DNA of 64,000 nucleotides, from NCBI RefSeq assembly GCF_007565055.1, contig NC_044552.1, positions 35,520,069-35,584,068 of the forward strand. Direction: 5' to 3'. Made by a program: the position numbers and the translations under genes. The DNA is from Rhinopithecus roxellana (Eukaryota > Chordata > Mammalia > Primates > Cercopithecidae). Positions within the stretch are counted from its first letter, which is position 1. Each line of letters begins with the position of its first letter. This document shows, one piece after another, positions 33,259-44,799 of this stretch. A model generated the notes under the pieces. That model saw only the letters and a program-made list of their open reading frames with translations. It had not been told where the DNA came from and made no database searches.

Positions 33259-36200
33259 TACTTGTTGTCTTCTGGGGACTTAGTTCCCTGGTTCCAAGCA
33301 TGAAAATTGGTGGTGGGTGGGAGGACACAGTAGGGAAGCACAGGCCCCTGGTGGAAGCACAGAGCTATTTTAAAGGACAGGCAGGGCCCTTCTGAGCCCC
33401 GCAGGGACATTGAGCAGGCTGATTCTCAGGCCCAAGAGCCAAGGCGGAGGCCAGAATGCAAGGTTGCAGGTGGGCTCTGGCTCACTCAGTGCTGGGCCTC
33501 TGGCCCGTGCAGGAAGGGAAAATAATCCAGGTCTATGGGGAAACAGCTTCAAAGCTGAGATGGTTACCAGTAAAAGCAGCCCAGACAAACCATATGAGAC
33601 ACTCTCATTCATGCACACGCCACCTCTTATACACAAACCACTGTCCACACATACACACTCACCATCACACACACACTGCACCAGGACTTGCCTGTCTGCC
33701 CAACGAGCGACTCCAGAAGAGAGCAGACAACCTTGGGATAGTGTGTGCCTGGGCCTGTGTGCTCCACAGGAGGCCTGGGAGTGGGGAGGCTCCCACAGCA
33801 GGTCTAGGAGCCCACTGTCTCCTCTACAGGGCTCTGCCTTTGCCTCCCACCTGCCTAAACCCCAGCTCCCTCTGAGCAATGAGAAACCTAAGTCCTGCTC
33901 ACCTGAGGTTGGCAAGGACCCAAATTTTAATTGGTCACCTGCCTGCTGACTCCCCCTCTCCCCCAGTACACCAACATCTTCCTCACCAGGTTGCTGGGGG
34001 GTAATCAGCAGAGTGGAGCTCTGACCTCAGGGTTCCCTGAGAGGCAGCCGTACCGCAGGCCTGTGCCCACTCCCATGCACACTCACACGGGACATCTGTA
34101 AAGCCCATCCTCTCCCCAACCACACAGCTTCTAAGGGCCAGGGACCCTCATCCACCCTATCCATGAAGAGGTGACAGCTCTCAACTCCACACCCATTTTC
34201 AGCTCAGAAACACACACCCACTGACCTCTTTCACCACCGCAGGCTGGACCTCTTCCACCATCACAGGGCCCCCCAGGCTCAGATGGGCTCCAAAGAGACC
34301 CTAAATCGTGGGGCCAGAACCCCAAGCAGGCCTAGGATGTCCAAAAAAGAACCATCAACTAGGGAGGGTCAGTCTGGCCGCAGCAGAGTGTGTGATTTCA
34401 CGGGTTCTGGAAAGGCCCTCAGCCCCAAAATATCTTCCCTCTGGGTCCGGAAATCCCTCCCAACCCTCAGATTCACTGCCGGGAGAGGCTCCCACCTGAA
34501 GCTCTCGTCAGTTCACACCCCTGGGAGAGGCAGCTGACAGCTGGCCTGAGAGCGGCCAAAGATGGGCAGGGGGAAAGTGGGTGCCAGGCCTGGTGACCGT
34601 CATCTCGCCAGGGCCTCCCTGCCCACGAGTTCCCACCAGAAGAGGGCGCTCTTCCTCCCCGACCCCAGAGTGCCGGTCCCCAGAATCCAGCACCTCTGGC
34701 CAGGGAGAGGGGCCTAGCAAGGAGGGACCTCAGCATGGCCCTCTACATCCATGCCAGGGGAAACCAAGGCCTGCCCCAACTGTCCCCTTGAGTAAGCTAA
34801 AGTGCCAGACGGCAGGAAGGTATGGGAGCCCTGAGAGCAGGGAGGTCAGGGGCAGAAGGGGGAATTAACCAGGTTCCAAAATAGCACAGTTGGTTCTGCC
34901 TCACTTCACCCTGCTCAGTGTCTGGCAGCTTCTGCTTTCGATCTGAGTCACGCCTGGTGGGGGCAGGACAGGGCAGCCAGTGCTGGCAGAGGCCACTAGA
35001 CAGCACAGGCAGCGGCCCAGGAACTCAGTGGGGGCTCTCCTCCCCTCATAACACACACCTACACTCACCCCCAACCACCCTTACCCCTGTACTGCCCAAG
35101 AGCTGGGCTTCTGGGAAGAGCTAACAGGGACACAAAGTCCAGGGGGCTCCCGTGCCTGAATCCTATCCCAGCCCTGGGCCTACCCCAGGATTCCCAAATG
35201 CTGTCAGCTGCCCTAGACCCATAACTCAGCTCTGCCCCTGCCCTGTCATGTGCGCTCCAGCTGGCATCCCCACCCCATCTCTGTCAGGTAGCCAGAGGAG
35301 ACCTGATCTGGAAGCCACCACCTCCCGACAGAGGAGAAATGGCCTCCTACGGCAACATTCCAACAGCCCACCAAGCTACCCGACCACCGGATGGAGTGAG
35401 TGAGCTGCCCCCACCTGCCCCCATCTCCTCCCCGCCCACACCCAGGTATGAAAGAAACAGGAAGCAAAATTCACACACACACACTTCCAGCCCTTTTCCT
35501 GTCCTTAAACACCATAAGAAGCACTTTGCCTTTACCAGGACAGAGCGAGGAGTCAGGTGCCTTGAACTCTGCGTGTGGTGGGGTTGGGGGAGGAGCATTG
35601 GGAAGTCCGCTCTCCCTTCATCATTCTCTTCCACTCATCTACGCTCCATGCCCTCCTGCCTGCCCAGCCCCAAGGCTCAGAGCTGCTCTTCTTTCCCCCA
35701 GAGTGGTGAGACTCAGGCAGCGGCTGCCTTATACCTTCTCCCTGGACCCAAGATGTTTGAGCTCAAACCTGAGACATAAACCCCACCTTCCAATGCCTGA
35801 ACCCACCCTCTCTGTTCTCCTCCCAACAACACACCTGCCTGGAGGAAGGGCAGCCACCTTCCTATCCAAGTGGCGGAGTGGGGAGGTGATAGACTCGGGC
35901 TGCCATGGCTGGGCCTGCCCACAGGGTCGGGAATGGCACAGGCAAAAACAGCCCTGCCCCCGCCACCCCAGCACATGCACCCAGAGCAAACCTGGTTTGG
36001 AAATGAAACATCAAGGGGAAAGGCTGGGGCTGGCGGCTAGAGGAAGAAGTCAGAGAGGCTGTGACTTGGCACGCATGCCTGTGGCCCGGGACCACGTCTC
36101 CAGCGGGAGAACACTGCCAGGCGCAGCCCCTACCCCATCCCCATCTCCTTCCCTTCCCCTAGCCCCCACCCCAGAAGGTCTTACCTACACGCCACTTCCC

Positions 36201-37100
36201 TCTTATAATTCTTCCTATTCCCTCAGCCCTGTAGGACATGAGACCTGCAGCCTGAAGCTGGGAGGTCTGGGGATGGGAACAGGTGGAGCCCAGGGGGAGA
36301 AGGCTCCTCTCCAGGAAGTAGGCATGACAGAGCCTGTGCCAGGGCAAACAGGTATGCCACTGCACTAAATGAGTCCCCCACCAAAATGTCCCTGAATTGC
36401 ATTCTGTTCTTGACAGAGACACAGAGGGAGGTTACTAAGAGGCTCAGGTCCCGGCTGACTAAAAGGCAGCCACGTGGCAGCCATGGGGCTAGGGGAAGAG
36501 GCAGGGGCAGTGAGAGAAAGGAAAAGGAAGTCTGAAAAACCACTACAATCACAGTCTCAGGATGCTAGAGTTGGGAGGGAAGTGGAAGATGGCTCTAGGC
36601 TCTGTGGCCCCCAGCATGTCTGTACCTCCCTCTAGGAGAGGATGCCATGACACAGGGGCGTTGCTGGCCTTGCACAAGGCCTGGGAAGGGCAAGCCAGTG
36701 TCTGGCACATGGCAGGCGTCTCAGTCACACAGGTCACTTTCCTCTGCTGTGAGCACCTGGAGGCATCCTGACAGCTTCCTTTTTTTGTCCATGGCACCTT
36801 GTAGATGCTCCTTAAGTATCTGTGAAACACAGTGAGCGTGGAACTGGCAACTGGGGAAGAGTATGCCTGGGGAAGCCTCTTGGACATAGAAAGGGAGATG
36901 TGGGAAGAGGGCGTGGCAGACCCCTAGGACTGGGCTTGGTGAGGTGGCAAAAGCTATCAGGGCTTAGTCACATGCTCTGGGCCCTCACGATGTCAAAAGT
37001 GCCCACCTTAGGACTTCCGGGTACCAGCACCTGAATTGGTGCCTGAGCCAATGAAGTTAGCACCCTCCCTTCCCCAGCACCCCTTAGTCAAAGACCCCTA
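33259..37100. other. Longest repeat-poor stretch of the TFEB 5' intron
   Basis: About 3.8 kb nearly free of recognisable repeats, GC-rich, with a CTCF-like site at 34636 and a 322-codon plus-strand open frame (35400-36368) judged incidental. Repeat depletion makes it the likeliest place for intronic regulatory DNA or an alternative first exon. Confidence 0.5.
34636..34649 (+). promoter_or_regulatory. CTCF-like site in TFEB 5' intron
   Basis: CCAGAAGAGGGCGC matches the CTCF core at 13 of 14 positions by eye. It lies in a GC-rich, repeat-free stretch. Its orientation is opposite to the site at 12382 (the two point away from each other). Confidence 0.5.
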
Positions 37101-37108
37101 TCACGTGA
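37101..37108. promoter_or_regulatory. CLEAR/M-box palindrome TCACGTGA in TFEB 5' intron
   Basis: The context is CTATCACGTGACTGG, matching 9 of 10 bases of the CLEAR consensus GTCACGTGAC. TFEB and its paralogues bind this core, and TFEB is known to act on its own gene through CLEAR sites. Binding at this copy is inference. Confidence 0.6.
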
Positions 37109-37134
37109 CTGGGGAACTCTAAAGCATATTCTGC

Positions 37135-37333
37135 AGAGGCCTCCAATGGCAGCGAGCCTCAGGCGCCTAGTCACCTTGCTCCTTCGCACACATTTTATCC
37201 GCTTCCTTCCCTTCCTGTCTCACGAATCCTCCTCTACCGCTGGTGCTCCCTGGGGGAGCCTCGCAAATAAACTGTTTGCACTCACATCCTTGCCTCAGCC
37301 AATGGGCCCCGAGGAGGCAGTTATGACCTGACA
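37135..37333 (+). repeat. Possible solitary LTR remnant
   Basis: GCAAATAAACTGTTTGCACTCACATCC followed by CTTGCCTCAG resembles the R/U5 end of several endogenous-retrovirus LTRs (AATAAA plus a CTTG-type motif). No internal viral sequence is seen and the left edge is unclear; it may reach the TCACGTGA at 37101. Confidence 0.35.
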
Positions 37334-37814
37334 TTGAACAGCTAACTCTAAAACTTAGAAATAAGGGCCAATAAAAGGGTCAGAGTAATGCAAGCTGGCC
37401 CACCCTACAGGGAAGGAGAGAGGCAGGCGTGTAAGACTCAGTCACTGGGGAGACTGGTCAAGCTGGATGCAATGATCAAATGTGTACTTGGAACTTCCCC
37501 ACTTGGCAGAAGGTAAGACTCAGTCCTCAAAGGGAGAGCTGGGAAGGTGGAGAGAAGAAAACAGGACTTGCCAGAGTTGCAAGGTGCGTGGAGAAGAAAC
37601 CTCCATACCGGGGGTAGTGACGGCAACATTAGGTTGCTGGTAGCAAATGCCAACAGGACTAGAAGCCCAGCATTGCCTTCTGCGCCTAGGCTGCTCCTAG
37701 GATAGAGCTATAGAGATCCAGCATTCCAGAACCTTGGCATGCCCATTCATTCGATAACACAGCTGTTATGTTCCACACTTAGAACTAGGCACTGGTGACA
37801 CCAAGAGAGGCCAT

Positions 37815-38035
37815 TTGATTAAACACTAAGAGAGTGTGCTTTGAACCTAGTTGAGCTGAATCCCAGATCTGTCACTTTCTAGCTGTGTGACCGTCATCAA
37901 CTTACTTAATTTCCCAGGGTCTCAGTATCTTCATGTGTAAAATGAGGACAATATCCATCCTGGAGAATTTCTGTAGGGATTAAACGTAAAGTATCTAATG
38001 TAGTACCTGGCACAGGATAGGTGCTCAATAAATAC
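37815..38035 (+). repeat. MIR adjoining a tetranucleotide repeat
   Basis: TCTAGCTGTGTGACCGTCATC to GGCACAGGATAGGTGCTCAATAAATAC. The ATGG-type microsatellite begins directly at its 3' end. Confidence 0.88.
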
Positions 38036-38312
38036 TTGATGGATGCACGTATATAATGGATGGATGGATATAATGGATGCATGCATAAATGGATGGGTGG
38101 ACGCATGAAAAGATAGATATAATGGTGGGTGGGTGGATGGATGGATGGATGGATGGATGGATGGATATAATGGATGCATGCATAAATGGATGGGTGGACA
38201 GATGAAAAGGTGGATATAATAATGGGTAGATGAATGGATGGATGGATATAATGGATGAAAAGGTGGATATAATGGATAGATGTAGGCATGGATGGATGGA
38301 TGGATGTTTAAA
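38036..38312 (+). repeat. (ATGG/GGAT)n tetranucleotide repeat, compound
   Basis: About 275 bp of ATGGATGG-type units broken by TATAATGG and ATGCATGCATAAATGG. The purest run (GGAT x about 7) is at 38137-38165. It begins at the 3' end of a MIR. Confidence 0.93.
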
Positions 38313-38380
38313 AGGAGATGAAAAAGGCACTAGTTGTCTGCATTGTTCCCATCTGGTTTAATATTCCTTTCCATTAAATT

Positions 38381-38653
38381 TATTTTTTATTTTTATTTTT
38401 GAGACAGGGTCTCACTCTGTCATCCAGGCTGGAGTGCAGTGGCACAATCACATCTCACTGCCGCTTCACCTTCCCAGGCTCAAACAATCCTCCCACCTCA
38501 GCCTCCCAAGTAGCTGAGACCACAGGTGTGTGACAATACACCCCACTAATTGTTTTTATTTTTTGTAGAGATGGGGGTCTCATTATGTTGCCCAGGCTAG
38601 TCTTGAACTCCTGGCCTCAAGCGATTCTCCTGCCTCGGCCTCCCAAAGTGCTG
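38381..38653 (-). mobile_element. Alu (AluJ-type), left end missing
   Basis: A diverged element ending at TCCCAAAGTGCTG. Flanked by CCATTAAATTTATTTTTTAT and CCACTAAATTTATTTTTTAT. Confidence 0.88.
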
Positions 38654-38671
38654 ATCTTTCCACTAAATTTA

Positions 38672-38980
38672 TTTTTTATTTTATTTTATTTTGTTTTTTG
38701 AGACGGAGTCTTGCTCTGTCGCCCAGGCTGGGGTGCAGTGGCTGGATCTCAGCTCACTGCAAGCTCTGCCTCCCGGGTTTACGCCATTCTCCTGCCTCAG
38801 CCTCCTGAGTAGCCGGTACTACAGGCGCCTGGCACCTTGCCCGGCTAGTTTTTTGTATTTTTTAGTAGAGACGGGATTTTGCCGTGTTAGCCAGAATGGT
38901 CTCGATCTCCTGACCTCGTGATCTGCCCGTCTCGGCCTCCCAAAGTGCTGGGATTACAGGCTTGAGCCACCGTGCCGGCC
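38672..38980 (-). mobile_element. Alu of the Old World monkey AluYRa type
   Basis: Read in Alu sense it has GTGGCTCAAGCCTG, ACTAAAAAATACAAAAAACTAGCC, ATGGCGTAAACCCGGG and GAGCTGAGATCCAGCC. I know this combination from cercopithecoid AluYRa elements, not from human AluY. Flanked by CCACTAAATTTAT copies at about 38660 and 38982. Confidence 0.85.
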
Positions 38981-39503
38981 TCCACTAAATTTATAAACAA
39001 GAAAACAAGATCCCATCACTTCCTAATTTATCTATTTTGGAAATCTACATTTTCATTAAACAGGTTGACAAATATAAAGTAAGATCCTTCTAATGGGCCT
39101 TAGCCACATAACTGGGGCAGGGTCATTCCCTGAAGGATGTATAGGGTTACATCAGAATAGAAGATATCCTCCTGGCTCAGGTGTCTTCATGCCAGCTCCC
39201 ACCATGTGGTAACACCATGCCAGTACCCATCTCTCAGCAAGTCGAACTCCACCCAACTCCTATTCCAGAGAAGGTGGGTCAGGGATCAGGTAAAGGAAGG
39301 GGAAGCCAGGCAAAAGCACAACAGGGAGAACAGGCCAGGATGGCCAAGGAGAAGAAGCCAAGAACAGAACACAGGGATTTGGGACAGGGGTGACTAGAGA
39401 TCAGAAAGAAGAGACTGAAAAGCAGAGAGGATTTATTGTCTTCGGAGAAATGAAGAAATAAAATAGTCCTCAGAAAACAAGGGAGCAAAACCAAAATGAA
39501 ATA

Positions 39504-39811
39504 GGCCGGGCGCGGTGGCTCACACCTGTAATCCCAGCACTTTGGGAGGCTGAGGTGGGCGGATCACGAGGTCAGGAGATCGAGACCATCCTGGCTAACA
39601 TGGTGAAACCCCATCTCTACTAAAAATACAAAAAAAATTAGCCTGGCATGGTGGCAGGTGCCTGTAGTCCCAGCTACTTGGGAGGCTGAGGCAGGAGAAT
39701 GGCATGAACCCGGGAGGTGGAGCTTGCAGTGAGCCGAAATCGCGCCACTGCACTCCAGCCTGGGAGACAGCAAGACTCCGTCGCAAAAACAAAACAAAAC
39801 AAAACAAAAAA
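39504..39811 (+). mobile_element. Alu (AluY-type)
   Basis: AluY features (GGATCACGAGGTCAGGAGAT, GGAGCTTGCAGTGAGCC), with an (AAAAC)n-type tail. It is in inverted orientation to the Alu at 38672. Confidence 0.94.
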
Positions 39812-39839
39812 TTAAATTGACTGAGCAACATAGAAAGAT

Positions 39840-39960
39840 TGTTTTCCTGCTCCATCACCCCCAATTGCTCTCCACTGCCCACCAGATAAAGTCCAACCGC
39901 TCTAGTTGGGCCTCCAAAGCATGCAGGATCCCTCTCCTTAAACAAGCACTGGGTGCAGCC
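39840..39960 (+). repeat. L2-like fragment
   Basis: CCACTGCCCACCAGATAAAGTCC with following CTCC-rich text matches the L2 3' region. Confidence 0.55.
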
Positions 39961-40324
39961 AAGGGGACCTCCCCACCCAATCTGGGCCCCCAGACCCTCC
40001 CCCAGTTCCTCTCCCACAGATTATCCAACTTCTGCTCTCTGGAAGCCCTGCTCTAGGGTCTCCTCCTCCTCCAGGCAGCACACCCTGACTTCACCCACCT
40101 CTGATCACCATTTGGGAACAATGACTTACTCTGTTCCAAGCCTGGTTCTGTGTCTGACACAAGAATACAAGGATGAATAAGACAGCCCCTGCCCTATTCT
40201 TACAATCCAGCTTGGAAAAAACATCATTATCTGATATCATATATTGTATTTCTTCTACCACTATGGATACTACTAAAACTTGTATTGAGTTGTAAAACAA
40301 TCTATCAAGGGTGGCTTCTAAAGT

Positions 40325-40455
40325 CATGATAGAGCCGGTGCCAGGCCCTCAGCTTCATCATGTATTAACTCATTTGGCCTTCCCAATGACACTAGGAAGT
40401 AGGAAATACTACTGTACTCATTTTACAAATGAGAAACAGGTACAAAGAAGTCACC
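40325..40455 (-). repeat. MIR fragment
   Basis: CATTTTACAAATGAGAAACAGGTAC preceded by TTAACTCATTTGGCC, reverse sense. Confidence 0.7.
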
Positions 40456-41579
40456 TGTCTGGTTTCCTCAGCTGCAGTGTAAACTCCTTGAGGGCTGTCC
40501 CTTGGTTTCCTCCTCTCCCACACAGGCCCCAGGTAGAGGACACTCGGACATGGTCCTCTGGGCTCAACATCCCCACCGCTGTGGCCTTGGGTGAAGGTAT
40601 GCTGACTGGTGGGTGGGAATGGTATACATGCAGGAAAATGGGCGCCAGCAGAATGGAGGAGACAGACCTCCCACGTGGGGTATGAAGGGACATGGTCTCA
40701 GTGTCCCCTTCCAGCATCTCTCTTTCCCCGCCTGTCCCCAAGGTCCAGCCCCGGCATTTCACAATCCTGCAGTCACTGCAGAATTCCCTATCCCTTGCTA
40801 AGGGGGCTGAGGTGGTGTAGAAGGAGGGGGCCAGGCTTCATGCCCAGGACAGACAGGGGAACAAAAGGGTGGGCTACTGGAGAACAGAGGAGCCCTTGAG
40901 GTCCCCCCAGCCCCAGGGGAATCAAGCCTCTTGGAGTGAATAAGCCTAGCCTGGAAAGTAAAACACAGGGCAGGCCCCAAAAGGGTCATGTCTGGGCACC
41001 CTCACCTTGGCAGGGGGGTGGTGGAACATGGGCCTGTGGCAGAGGCAGGGCCCTCATGGCACTGAGCTGGGCTACCCCCTTGGCAGGCTCACCCAGCTCA
41101 GAGGCCTCTTCAGGCTGGGAAAGCTGAGGAGGTGGGCGACTCAGACCCAACTTAGAACAGAAGCATCAAGAGGCATTGAGTGGGGTTCTGGGTTGGTGAA
41201 GGGGGCTTCACACCAGCCTGTAGAGCTCAGGAGTGGGGGTCTAGTCCCTAGCCCTGGCCATACCTCACCTCAATATTCCTATCCCCTCCCAGAAGGCACA
41301 GTGGATGTACAGTGTGGGTAGAGCAGGGAAACTGAGGCACAGAGCCTGTCCTCCAGCTCTGGAAACCTACTCTGCCTGTGTGGCCACCAGCACCATCCTT
41401 GAAAATGAACCCCCATGCTTCTCACAAGCACACAGGACTCCAAATCCTACTGTCGCAGGGTCCTCTTCCACCCTGAGGACATGTATTTTCCAGAAAGAGG
41501 CTCCCCAAAGTGGGGCTGTGGAAAGCGGGCACCATGCCTTCTCCTGAGTCCTGGTCTGGGATTGGGTGATGAGCACAGT

Positions 41580-41710
41580 AAGGGGCTCAGCCACAGCTCT
41601 GGGCTCCAACCCCAGCTCTGCCTCTCACTAGCCATGAGGCCATGGGCAAGTTACTGAAGCCTCTCAGGGCCTCAGTTTCCTCCTCGGGGAATGCGGCTAA
41701 GTCTCCCTGC
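41580..41710 (+). repeat. MIR fragment
   Basis: GGCAAGTTACTGAAGCCTCTCAGGGCCTCAGTTTCC, forward sense. Confidence 0.78.
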
Positions 41711-43264
41711 TCTTGTCTCTCATAGTTGATAGCATCCAAAAAGGTCCTGGTACCCCACCCAGTACTCATACCCTTAATCACTAGTCCTCCCTCTTCCTCC
41801 TCACCAGGGGCCCAAGGGCTCAAGCGCTGGCAGGGGCTGCTGAGGAGCTGACGGAGCCACGGCTGTTGATAGAGCCAGTGCCAGGCCCTGGGCAGGCACG
41901 GGGCCCAGGCACACAATGGGGCTGTGTGTGCACCCAGCGTTACTCTGGAGTGGAGCTGGGGAGGCTGGCATCTGGGGTCAGGCCAAGAATTCATGTCTCT
42001 GGAGAAAGCCTCCCCACCCCTTCCCAGGCAGCGCAGCTCTTTCCAGGGGTGAGCGAGCACCACCCACTCTCCCACCCAGCCCAGGAAGGGAATGGGAACT
42101 TGCCCTGGTGGCAGGTACTGGGGAATGGGGACTCCTGAGTCTACCCGCTGGCTGGGCTGCTTGCTTGCCAGGCATTTTGGACCCATTACGTAATCTGGGG
42201 TTGCAGCCTCCTCTGTGGCCAGAGGGAGGGTGAAGTCTGCGGGGGCCAGGAAAAGGAGCAAGAGAAGTCTGGCTGCGACCCCCACCCCATACAGAGGGCC
42301 TCAGTCCTCCTTCCCCAGCTTACCAGGGCCCTGGGCTCAGCACAGGTTTTCTGAAGCACCCAGGACTCCTGGCCACCCAGCCTGCACCAAGGTGCTGGGG
42401 TACCCCAGGAGAGGAGCTGGCTCACTCCCCAGGGGAATGAGTCACCAGCCGGCTGCAGCCAGGATGGCAAGGCGAGTGGTGGGCAGCTGGAGCTTGTCCG
42501 CTCCCATCTCTGGCAGGTCTTCTTAAGCTGGAAAGCCACTCAGCTGGTATCAGTGCTGACCACAGCGTCCCAGCCCAGGCCTCATCGGGCCACTTCTTCT
42601 GGTGCAGGGACCGCCTAGGCTGCAGGAAGCAGAGGGACTTCATGCCCTCTAGTCCCTACACTGACTCACTCTTATAGCTATAGGCATGGGCAGCCCACTC
42701 CTCTGTTTGTCTCTGAGAGGGTGTCAGGCTGCAGGGAAGGGCAGCCACCTACCCCCAGGGAGAAACGGGGTCTGAGGCGAGGAAGGAGGGGAGAACTCGG
42801 GCACCTGGTGGGAAGCAGGGAAAGGCAGACAGCCAGGCCACCTTACTCCTCAGGTTGTGGCCAAAACAGGGAGGGCCCCTTTGCATGAATCACTTTCTAT
42901 TGTCCCCAGAGCCAGGAGGCACCCAGGAACAGGAGCTAACTGGCCCTGCTTCCTGGCTGGCTAGACATGTGGCACCCTCCCTCACGACCAGTCATAACGA
43001 CACAGATAGGCGCCCTGATGCACGCCCCCTCACTCCCTGAAGGTCATACACAAAGTCACAGTGGCGGCCCAGCCCAGTGGACACAGTTGAATGGCCACCC
43101 ATCCCCTGACACCCACAGGAACCCCCCAGTCTGAGCTAGAGCGGGCCACACCACACCCTGTAGGCCCCGAACAGTGCTGAGTCTGGGAGCACCTCAGCTC
43201 TGAGGGCTCCTTCCTGGTCAGAAGGCAAGGACCTTTCCCAGCCAAGACCACTGCACTGAGTCCT

Positions 43265-43341
43265 GTGTGTGTGCGTGTGCGTGTGTGTGCGCGTGTGTGC
43301 GTGTGCGTACGCGTGTGCGTGTGTGTGCGTATGCATATGAT
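43265..43341 (+). repeat. Alternating (GT/GC)n purine-pyrimidine tract
   Basis: About 75 bp of almost perfect purine-pyrimidine alternation with GCGC, TACG and ATGCATATG steps, a classic Z-DNA-prone composition. Confidence 0.92.
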
Positions 43342-43639
43342 TCTACCACCCCTACCCTGAGAAATCACCCCCATGCCCTGAGCAAAGAGACGGTGAGAAC
43401 CAAAGGGCCTTCAGAACCTGAGCATATTGTGCTTATTTTCCAGATGAACAAACTGTAACTTACATTGGGGAAGTGTCTTTGTTCTAGATTATGAATAAGG
43501 CTGAATCTGGAACCCAGGCTGGGGTAGCTTAAGGCTGGTCAGACAAAGCAGAGGATGGGGAAGAGGGAGCAGGGGTGAGAAGGAAGAAAAGGGAGGCAGG
43601 GGAAGTTTCACCACTACATCAGAGGTGCAGCCTTGCTGG

Positions 43640-43705
43640 TACCATTTCATTCATTCATTTCAAATATTTCTTGAGCACTTACTACATGCCAGCACTGTGG
43701 CAGGG
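43640..43705. repeat. L2-like fragment
   Basis: CATTCATTTCAAATATTTCTTGAGC followed by ACTTACTACATGCCAGCACTG. Confidence 0.5.
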
Positions 43706-44469
43706 CCTTTCTGCCCATATCACCCCTCCCTCCTGTGAGACACTGCTTCTGAGATGGACTATCATCTTCAGGGGACCCCCATCCTAAGGGTGCAGGGAGA
43801 CTGGGGCAGCACTGGAAGCTCTACCCTTGAGTGGCAGCCCAGCCCCAGAGAGGCCCTGGAGGCAGCCTCCTCTGTGCTCCACACCCTGAGGGACTCCAGC
43901 CCTCAGGGAATCCAGTGACCACAGCACTCCAGACCCTGATATACAGGTTGGGAGTCCATGCCAAGTCAGAGGGCACAAAACGTCAGACAACAAGGAGCCT
44001 GGGAGTCACCTACCAGAAAGTCCCAGGTTGATTTTAGCAGCAGAACTCCCATTTTCAGACAAAGTCGGCCTGGACCCTTGATACGTAAAACATGAGGATG
44101 AAGCAGCTCCATGGAGCACCTGGAGTCAGTATGAGGAGCAGGAAAGCAGCATGGGGAGTGGGGAGGATCACCCCACCTGGCCTCCAACCAGGGCCTCCCC
44201 CACGCTCCCAGACAGTATACAAGGCACCTTCTGGGATTGTGAGGAAGAATCTGAAAACCACAGTTTTCTCTGGCCTCTCCACATTGCAGAAGCCTGGAGG
44301 AAGCAGGGAGTGTGTGTGGACCACACAGCTCAGGGAGAGCTAGGACCACAGCCCTGGCCCTCCCGACTTGCAGGCCAAGCTGTTCCCCAAGACTCTCAAG
44401 ACAACAGGACCCCATCCTGCACATGGGAAAGGGACACAGCAACACCCCCACTCCCAAAAAATTCTCATG

Positions 44470-44773
44470 GGCCAGGCGCAGTGGTTCACGCCTGTCATCC
44501 CAGCACTATGGGAGGCTGAGGTGGGTGGATCACCTGAGGTCAGCAGTTCGAGACCAGCTTGACCAATAAGGTGAAATCCCATCTCTACTAAAAATACAAA
44601 AATTAGCCGGGTGTGGTGGCGCATGCCTGTAATGCCAGCTACTCGGGAGGCTGAGGCAGGAGAATCACTTGAACCCAGGAGGTGGAGGTTGCGGTGAGCC
44701 AAGATCATGCCTCTGCACTCCAGCCTGGGCGACAGAGTGAGACTCTGTCTCAATTAAGACAAAAAAAAAAAAA
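44470..44773 (+). mobile_element. Alu (AluS-type)
   Basis: Full length with a 13-nt A tail; the flanks TTCTCATGG and ATCATGG suggest a degraded duplication. Confidence 0.93.
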
Positions 44774-44799
44774 TCATGGATTCAGGTCCTCCCACGCTC

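Larger units (their letters stand above)
40456..44469. other. TFEB 5' intron, repeat-poor GC-rich
   Basis: Apart from MIR/L2 traces (41580, 43640; possible MIR near 43405-43515) and the GT/GC tract at 43265, it is unique. The 232-codon minus-strand open frame (41587-42285) has no recognisable domain. Confidence 0.5.

Noticed and set aside
35400..36368. 322-codon plus-strand open frame antisense to TFEB
   Set aside because: GC-rich, Pro/Ser-rich translation with no domain, no Kozak-quality start, and other frames also open nearby. Most likely chance in a TA-poor region.
41587..42285. 232-codon minus-strand frame starting with a hydrophobic leader-like stretch
   Set aside because: The leucine-rich start looks like a signal peptide, but the rest is low-information sequence running into a MIR. 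No splice partners or homology recognised.
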